A stretch of 64,000 nucleotides of DNA from Pelobates cultripes (lineage: Eukaryota; Chordata; Amphibia; Anura; Pelobatidae). Shown here one piece after another: positions 57,233 through 64,000 of the stretch (position 1 is the stretch's first letter; the number at the start of each line of letters is the position of its first letter). Location of the stretch: NCBI GenBank assembly GCA_933207985.1, contig OW240921.1, forward strand, positions 117,031,929 to 117,095,928, given 5' to 3'. The translations under genes were made by a program, and so were the position numbers. Under the pieces are notes generated by a model that saw nothing but the letters and a program-made list of their open reading frames with translations, made no database searches and was not told where the DNA came from.

Positions 57233-58013
57233 CGTGACCAGGGGTCATGATGGAGGTGACGCCCTACATATAGAGTTATACATTTACTGACAATCAGTTT
57301 TACAGCAGGCACAAATTCGAATCCTGGACCTGGTTCGTTTCCCGGGATCACCTAGTAATGTCTGTCTACTCCTATCTTATGGTGACTGGCACAAGCTCTG
57401 ATTTTACCGGCCCACATCCCGCTAATAGCGTGTACGGCGTGTACAACGTACATCATCAGGACTGGCAGCAATCGTAGCCGTGGCAGACTGGTGTGCAGGC
57501 GCTCTGTGCTCTAGGTAGAAATTCCCATCATTGGTTTGGATGTCAAACATCACATTCTGCAGGACCAGAAAAATGTAAATCCATGAAAAACCTGCACCAT
57601 TGCCGAGGAGACAATCTTTATTAATTCAACCACATGTGACGTTTCTCTGGATCACATGACGACCATACATGTATCCAATGCCACCTGTGTAACCTGGGAC
57701 CGGCACTGGAGCACACTGCACCGGGAGCCCTTCTGGTCGCTGACCCTAAATTCTCCTAGAAACGTCTTCATAATCCCTCACAAACTGGGAATTCAATGAA
57801 CTGACAATAGAATTGCTTTAGGACAGATTTTCTGAACTGAACAAATCTCCAACCCAAACATTTTCAGTTCCAGTTATTTTAGTCTAACCTGCAATTCCTT
57901 CATCAATTCTCCCGATTCTTGGTTTGGTGGATAAACCCCCTGGGTGACAGTTCTGGTCTCATTGTTCCGTCACTATTCTGAAATTCAAATCAAGGAGGTC
58001 AGAAAACATCTTT
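57233..58013. other. no gene seen
   Basis: No supported exon or repeat could be assigned except a degenerate TTTGGTGGATAAACC mark of the dispersed repeat at about 57921. Confidence 0.4.
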
Positions 58014-58018
58014 GCCGG

Positions 58019-58999
58019 TGTGGCGAAACCGGCCTCGCCACGTGTCCTTGGAGGGGGCTGCTTGCCCGCCTCTTGCCTTTGGACTATGGACCAGACTTTA
58101 TGAGAATGTGTTAACCCAGATAGCTATGCCATGGAGCCCATTTGTGTAGTTAAAGACTTCGGCTCCATAGCAATTGAACTGTGTGAATAGGATCTGAGCG
58201 CTCTTCAGTAGTTTTGTGCGCTCAGATCCCAGCTATCTGGGGATATGTGAAATGTCTGTGTGTTATGTGAAAAGGTTACTTTATGTATTTTAAAGTGTTT
58301 TGTGTCTTTTTGCAACCATGTGCTTAATGGAGTCTTGTGTCTGTCCTGGGAGATAATTGAATTACTTATCTCCAGGATAGAAGACTCTGAAACTGGTTTG
58401 GGCCAGAAAGCCATGCTTCATTTAGTCACAAAGGACTTTTTACTAACTTTTGAACCCCTTGTCTGATTTGTGCCATTTTTGAATATGTTGTTCCCCTGAA
58501 TGGATTGATTGTGAATATGTAATTTTATGTGAATGTGATGTATGGTTTTGGAGTTATGAAAGTTGGGTAGAAAGTATGTTTTAACTGTATGTATAATTGA
58601 GTTTCCTCTCAGGATAAGGGGAGGGAATATGTGGGATGTAACTGTGATGTGATTGGTTGTTTTGTAACGCCCTGTGGGCTGTACTATGTTTGTGGATTGG
58701 GAATAAAAGAGACTGTATGTGACAGTACAGGAGTTCCTGTTTTAACCCTCAAAGTGAAGTGTCGTCTCATTATTGGGGGAAGGATTCATTGTATGCTGTT
58801 CCAGTTTGACTGCTAGGAGAGTAAACCTATTCGTATGGTTCCTATTCAACTGTCTACAGCATTCATATGCTTGGGAGAATTTATTTGTTTCTCCAGTTCG
58901 GTGGTTTTGGTGTCTGCTGCAGTGCTTGGAGTCCTCAGGAAGCGCTAGGAGCATCCTTCAACGGAGGTACCCAGTCGGGGTGCCAGGCGATCCGTTACA
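58019..58999 (+). mobile_element. solo LTR, 981 bp, with 5-bp target duplication
   Basis: Starts TGTGGCGAAACC and ends CCGTTACA, with exact GCCGG duplications on both sides (58014-58018 and 59000-59004). It carries GTGATTGGTT followed about 44 bp later by AATAAAAG, the same promoter arrangement as the LTR at 50291-51263. Its middle (GAACCCCTTGTC then TTTTTGAATATGTTG) aligns with that LTR's middle. It is a diverged member of the same family. Confidence 0.9.
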
Positions 59000-59019
59000 G
59001 CCGGATTTAATATGTCATG

Positions 59020-59525
59020 AAAAAATACTACAGATTATTACTAAAATAATACTACGTATGGTGAAAGAATACTGCAGATCATTAATAAAATAATTCTACA
59101 GACCATTCATAAAATACTACAGATCATTAATAAAATAATTCTACAAATTACTAATAAAGTAACATTATGTATCAGGAAAAATAAACATAAATCATTAATA
59201 AACAATAATACAAATCATTAATAAACAATAATACAGATCATTAATAAAATAATTCTACAATTTATTAATAAAGTAACATTATGTATCTGGAAAAATAAAT
59301 ATAAATCATTAATAAACAATAATACAGATCATTAATAAACAATACTACAGATCATTAATAAAATAATTCTACAGACCATTCATAAAATATTACAGATCAT
59401 TAATAAAATAATTCTACAATTTATTAATAAAGTAACATGTATCGGGAAAAATAAATACAAATAATCAATAAACAATAATATAGATCATTAATAAATAATA
59501 CCATTGATCATTAATACATTGTGAA
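59020..59525. repeat. AT-rich compound tandem repeat
   Basis: Units of CAGATCATTAATAAA with AATTCTACA and AGTAACATTATGTATC modules; the last module recurs at about 59160, 59274 and 59433, giving a higher-order pattern. Confidence 0.85.
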
Positions 59526-60045
59526 GGCTTTACTCTGCCTAAAATAGCCGCAAATCACCAAACTGCGTTCACATTTCACGTTAGTGTTTTGTGTATTCTA
59601 TTACTGATTGTGTTCATTTTCAGTAAGAGACATATTAATAAACTCTGTGTTTTGGACTATTAGATGATTTGATATTTATGTCCGGTAATTGCTTCTTTGT
59701 TTTCGCCCTTTATTTAAGGAAGCCTTGATTTCCGCTGTTTGAAGTTCTGAGACGCTGGAGGAAGTTCTGAGACGCTGAGATAAGGCGTCTATAAGTGGAC
59801 ACAAGTAGATCCCCGAGGGGATGAAACTACGTCCTTTCCCATGACTGTGAGTTCATTTCCTGTGTTTCTTTTCTTTCGCCCTGAAATAAAACCAGTTTTA
59901 CTGACCGTGGAGTGGCAGCTACAATGCCCAACTCTTATTACACGTATTATATTCCTTCAAGAAATTGCTGGTATCCGAGCGACGCAACAGATCAAGTAGG
60001 AAATGCAAAACCTACCCTCGGATATCGCTACATAGAGTGTGCACT
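59526..60045. other. no gene seen
   Basis: Includes a small direct repeat GAAGTTCTGAGACGCTG(A/G)AG at 59742-59780. Nothing else could be assigned. Confidence 0.4.
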
Positions 60046-60370
60046 CCATTCTATCGCCATCCTGCCTGAAATAATCATTGACTTTATAATCATCCTGCCT
60101 AAAATATACACTTTATTATCATCCTGTTCTGAGATATACCACTTTATTATCATCCTGATGGAAATATACCACCGTATAATCATCCTGCCCAAAACATACC
60201 ACTTTATTTCACCCAAAATATACCACTTTCTTATCATCCTGCCTAAAATATACCATTTTATTATCATCCTACCCCAATATATACCACTTTCTTATCATCC
60301 TGCCTAAAATATACCACTTTCTTATCATCCTACCCCAATATATACCACTTTATTATCATCCTGCCCCAGG
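60046..60370. repeat. ~30-bp minisatellite
   Basis: Units of ATCATCCTGCCTAAAATATA plus CCACTTTATT, about ten copies, diverged at the left end. Confidence 0.85.
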
Positions 60371-61120
60371 ACACTGCATTGGGATATTGTGTTGGACAAA
60401 CCGTGTACCCCAATGTATCTATTGCTTTCCGATGGAATTGGGATTTTACTAATGTTTCGTCAACATGTTTGACACATGAAGCGCATGTACAGCTATCTTC
60501 ACCATTGGCACATAGCTGCCCACCATGGAAACAATACATTTGCAAGAATAGAGGAGAAGCTCCTCGTTTAGAATTTTGTATCACTTCACGCTCAGCGACA
60601 CTTTGTAACTCTATAAATCTTTTTATTGGTTCCAGTTTCAGAGGGTGTACCCTGTACGACACTCGCCTATCCACCTCACACCCAACACATTCTCGATCTT
60701 GTTTTAAAGATTAAAGTCCATAGGGAAGGAGAGTAGCCGGCCAAATGCAAACATGTCACAGAGATCATAAACTGGATTTTCAGCCGTTTCTATACTTCAG
60801 CCATTTCTGATGAGTTAACATACGGAATGCAAGCAGCTAAATGAATATTTCGGTGTGTCAGTTTGACAAATTCACTTAGAATTTATAGCTATTCACACTT
60901 TACTACTTTAGTGATTAACTCTATAGGGTAAAACCCCAAATCATAGCTAATGGAAATCTCAATGGCAAAATTTAGGGTAAAACGATATGACCCATGCTGT
61001 ACTGGAGAATTTTTGCAAGCCACCTATTTTAGCCTCAGTTTTGCTGTTTGGATTTCAGTTTGCGAATTTAGAGATTAACACTTCGAGCTGTGGCAGTCTC
61101 ATATTTCCCAGCATTTACCA
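60371..61120. other. no gene seen
   Basis: A 114-codon minus-strand frame and a 111-codon plus-strand frame overlap at 60.33-60.71 kb but show no domain. At 60.85-61.08 kb decayed dispersed-repeat copies end in TTTAGTGATTAAC. Confidence 0.4.
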
Positions 61121-61129
61121 GTCCCAGGG

Positions 61130-61775
61130 CGCCCGCAGTGTCCTTGAGGGGGTCCTCTAGCAGCTCTGTCCTGCCATGCTCTCACTGCTTCTCTCTGTTG
61201 CAAGGCACCGGGCTCCGCATGGGCAACGCCACCACAGCAAGATGGCGAACGGGATCGGGGAGGGCCTGTGGGAGGGAGGCATCAATAGACAGAGAGGAGG
61301 GACTGTGGAATTGCCAATATGGCACCCAGTCTCCTCCCCTCCTTTAGTCTTTGGGGGCTGTGCAGCGGGTGGGGTCTGGTCACATGGTCATGCCTATAAA
61401 TAGCCAAGCACTGCAGTTGTTTTGCTTGCCCCAGTCTCCTGGTGGCCTGTTTACTGGCTCCTCGGTAATACTTCTCGATTTCTGATACCTGGCTTTGACC
61501 ATGCCTACACTTCTTGTCTCCGACCTTTGACCTCTGGAACCCTGCACGTGGATTTTCTGGTTTCTGTCCTTTGACTTGACTTTTGACCTTGCTCATTTGC
61601 TGCTTGCCCTGACCATCGGACCAGCGGACACCGCCTTCTGCCTGATCCTTTCTGGCATCTGCACTTCCTCTATAAATGGAGGCTCCCATGCCCTCATTGA
61701 TCTCCCAAGTTCCCATATCACTCTCAGACACCTACGAGGGTTCCTCTCCAAACAAACCAACCAGTAGGTTGTCAC
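61130..61775 (+). mobile_element. possible LTR/promoter fragment of a retroelement
   Basis: GC-rich sequence leads to GCCTATAAATAGCC (TATA at about 61395), then a pyrimidine-rich CTGGCTTTGACC and CCTTTGACCTCTGG stretch typical of amphibian LTR 3' halves. TG/CA ends and target duplications were not found, so this is tentative. Confidence 0.3.
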
Positions 61776-61847
61776 AGGCAGCTAGTGAAATTTACAGATG
61801 AAGGGGCACTGGCCTCCCTGACTGATTGGGCTCTACCTACTTAACCC

Positions 61848-61925
61848 CAGGGCCGGACTGGCTCAACGGGATACCGAAATTTCCCAGTGGGCCACACTTT
61901 CAGGCCGAGCAGCAGACCGCGGTAG
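61848..61925 (+). mobile_element. hAT-type left end feeding into a minisatellite
   Basis: CAGGGCCGGACTGGCTCAAC followed by GGGATACCGAAATTTCCCAG is a hAT-like terminus with an internal palindrome. The matching right end was not found. Confidence 0.5.
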
Positions 61926-61984
61926 AGGAGCTTTGTTCCCCTACCCGGTCTGACAGGAAGTGCTCATAGAGAGCTGGGAGAGTG

Positions 61985-63350
61985 GCTCTAGGGGCACATG
62001 AAGGGCTGGGAGGGGGGTATAGGGACACATGGAGGGTTTGGAGTGGATGCTATAGGGACACATGAAGGGCTGGGGGGCATATGGAGGGCTAGGTGGCTAA
62101 TGGGACACATACAGGCTGAAAGGGGCTAATGGGACACATGGAGGGCTGGAAGGGGCTAATGGGACACATGGAGGCTGGGGACTAATGGGACACATGGGGA
62201 GCTAATGGGACACATGGAGGGGGCTACTGAGACACATGGGGGCCAATGAAACATACAGGGCTGGGAGGGGGCTAATGGACAAAATGGGGGGCAATGAGAC
62301 ACGTGGATGGCTGGGAGGGGCAAATGAGACACATGGAGGACTGGAGGATCTATTGAGACATGTGGGGCCAATGAGACACATGGAGGGTTGGGTGGGGCTA
62401 ATGGGACACATGAGGGGGGTTTAGGGGGCTAACGAGACACATGGAGGGCTGGAGGGGGGCTATAGAGACACATGGAGGGCTGGGAGGTGGCTATAGGGAC
62501 CAATGGAGGGGCTGGGGAGCTAAGACGGAGGTCTGAGGGGGTAATGAGACAGATGGAGGGCTGGGGGGGATGGATTGAGAAACATGGAGGGATGGGGGCT
62601 AATGAGTCACATGGAAGACTGGAAAGGGTGGAATGAGTTGGAGATGGAGGGTTGGGTGGGGGTAATGAGACACATGGAAAGCTGGGAAAGAGGCTATAGG
62701 GACACATGGGGGCTACTGAGACATATAGAGGGCTGGGGTCTAATCAGACGCACAGAGGGGCTAATAAGAAAGATGGAGGGGCTGAGGGAGCTCATGAGAC
62801 ACATGGAGGGCTGGGGGTAATGAAACACATGGATGGCTGGGTAGATAGATTGAGAAGCATGGAGGGGTTAATGATACACATGTAAGGCTGGAGGGAGTGG
62901 AATGAGACACATGGAGGGCTGGGGGGTAATGAGACACATGGAAGACTGGAGAGTGTGGAATGAGACACATGGAGGGCCGGGGGGTAATGAGACACATGGA
63001 GGGGCTGGGGAGTAAAAAAAAAGAGAGGCTGGGGAGAAAAAAGACACAGAGGGGTGTGGGGTGAAAGAGACAGAGTGACTGGGAAAGGGGAACAGTAGAC
63101 ACACGGAGGAGCTGAGGATGACAAACAAGAGACACACAGAGGGGCTGGGGAAGGGGATAATGAGACACACAGAGGGGCTGGGGAAGGGGATAATGAGACA
63201 CACAGAGGGGCTGGGGAAGGGGATAATGAGACACACAGAGGAGCTGTGAGGAAAAACACACAGAGGTGCTTGGGCCTGGGAAAGAAACTCACAGAAGAGC
63301 TGGGGAAGGGGAGAAAGAGACAACAGGGCTTGGGGGAGAAAGACACAAAC
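61985..63350. repeat. ~28-34-bp purine-rich minisatellite
   Basis: Units around GACACATGGAGGGCTGGGAG with GGGGCTAATG(A/G). A very uniform 35-bp block with GAGACACACAGAGGGGCTGG lies at 63128-63245. The minus strand is open over long distances with a Cys/Val/Ser/Pro repeat; not a gene. Confidence 0.93.
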
Positions 63351-63411
63351 AAAATGCATCTTTACTTGTGTCTCCTGTTATCCCTGTAACCAGTAAGAGA
63401 AAGAAGTCGTA

Positions 63412-63610
63412 TTAAAGGGACACTATGGTCACCAGAACTACTACAGTTTAATGTAGTGGTTATGGTATCTATAACGTTTCCCTGTAGGCTAAGTATTGTA
63501 AATGCTACCTTTTCAGAGAAAAAGTAGTGTTTACATTGCTGCCTAGGCACATCTCTAATGACACTCTGCATGGAGGTGCTGAATGCTCCCCGTAGAGGTG
63601 CATTGATGAG
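63412..63610. mobile_element. AAAGGGACACTATGGTCACC-family MITE fragment
   Basis: Starts TTAAAGGGACACTATGGTC, then CTACTACAGTTTAATGTAGTGG (a small palindrome around TTAA), the form most typical of this family. The right end is not resolved. Confidence 0.65.
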
Positions 63611-63639
63611 GAGAGGCTGATTTTTTTCTACTTTTCAAT

Positions 63640-64000
63640 ATGTGTAGATCAAACACGTCAAACTTGCTGCCCACGGGCCTCATGCAGTCCACAATAAATA
63701 CAGAAAAAGGGCTGTGCTTAAATAATAAATATATAAAAGTCCAGATGAAATAAATAAATAAATAAGTAAATAAATAAATCAGAAGAGGTCTTATCTTGCA
63801 ATGTCCGTAGTGCTTAGTCAGAGGTAATACTCTTGCTTTCTGTCTTGCTTTCTGTCTTTCTTGTGGATCGTCTCTTATGTAAGATATAAAAACAAATACA
63901 AAACCACAATGGTGCAGTATATCTATATGTGTAAGGAATAAAATATAAAGGCTTGATTGCGAACTCACATATCCAAGAGCTAGGACCTGCTCTGGTATAG
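63640..64000. other. repeat-derived right edge
   Basis: GTCAAACTTGCTGCCCACGGGCC resembles the start of a hAT-type element (only part is conserved). It is followed by an (AAAT)n tract at about 63747-63778 and a TTGCTTTCTGTC direct repeat. No gene is visible. Confidence 0.4.

Noticed and set aside
57320..57380. tRNA-like B-box in TTCGAATCCTGG
   Set aside because: No matching A-box, cloverleaf or SINE tail at the right spacing.

Overview
This window is nuclear DNA from a vertebrate, almost certainly an anuran amphibian. Interspersed repeats dominate: TTAA-flanked miniature elements, hAT elements with 8-bp target duplications, CR1-like and L1-like LINEs, a tRNA-derived SINE, and a Ty3/gypsy element whose pol order is protease-integrase-reverse transcriptase. 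Tandem repeats are very abundant (at least fifteen separate minisatellite or microsatellite arrays). Two 100-N blocks (37395-37494 and 54560-54659) mark scaffold gaps. The species cannot be named from the sequence.

Two host genes are recognisable, in head-to-head orientation. On the minus strand, 27121-27283 is the first coding exon of ROBO3, an axon-guidance receptor; it begins [18 protein letters not shown] and ends at a strong GTAAGA donor. On the plus strand, three exons (40036-40288, 42877-42934, 43828-44659) encode the last 380 residues of MSANTD2, with matching splice phases and a 3' UTR running to about 46.2 kb. MSANTD2 and ROBO3 are also neighbours in mammals, so the synteny supports both calls. 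The MSANTD2 first exon, which carries most of the Myb/SANT-like domain, is not visible. No second ROBO3 exon is visible, so bases 1-27120 are probably all ROBO3 intron 1.

Layout. 1-2.4 kb: Gmr1-like gypsy remnant, minus strand. 2.4-7.1 kb: single-copy intron. 7.1-11.5 kb: two large minisatellites. 11.5-20.3 kb: AT-rich intron with an L1-like insertion, a Penelope/hammerhead-like palindrome, a SINE and a complete 994-bp hAT element. 20.3-24.3 kb: 18-bp, 21-bp and GATA/GACA arrays. 26-28.4 kb: a 44-bp array and a ~33-35-bp array on either side of ROBO3 exon 1. 28.4-31.2 kb: candidate ROBO3 promoter and upstream regulatory sequence. 31.3-33.5 kb: stacked MITEs and a CR1-like LINE. 33.5-40 kb: mostly single-copy, including a homeodomain/POU-site-rich stretch near 34.45 kb. 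40-46.3 kb: MSANTD2. 46.3-64 kb: repeat-rich flank with nested transposons, two related solo LTRs with 5-bp target duplications, an L1 ORF1 remnant and several more minisatellites.

Long open frames across the tandem arrays are a by-product of stop-free repeat units and are not annotated as genes. I found no new enzymatic system. The items most worth checking are the ROBO3-MSANTD2 regulatory interval, the gypsy element with copia-like gene order, the two ribozyme-like palindromes, and transposons apparently acting as seeds for minisatellites.
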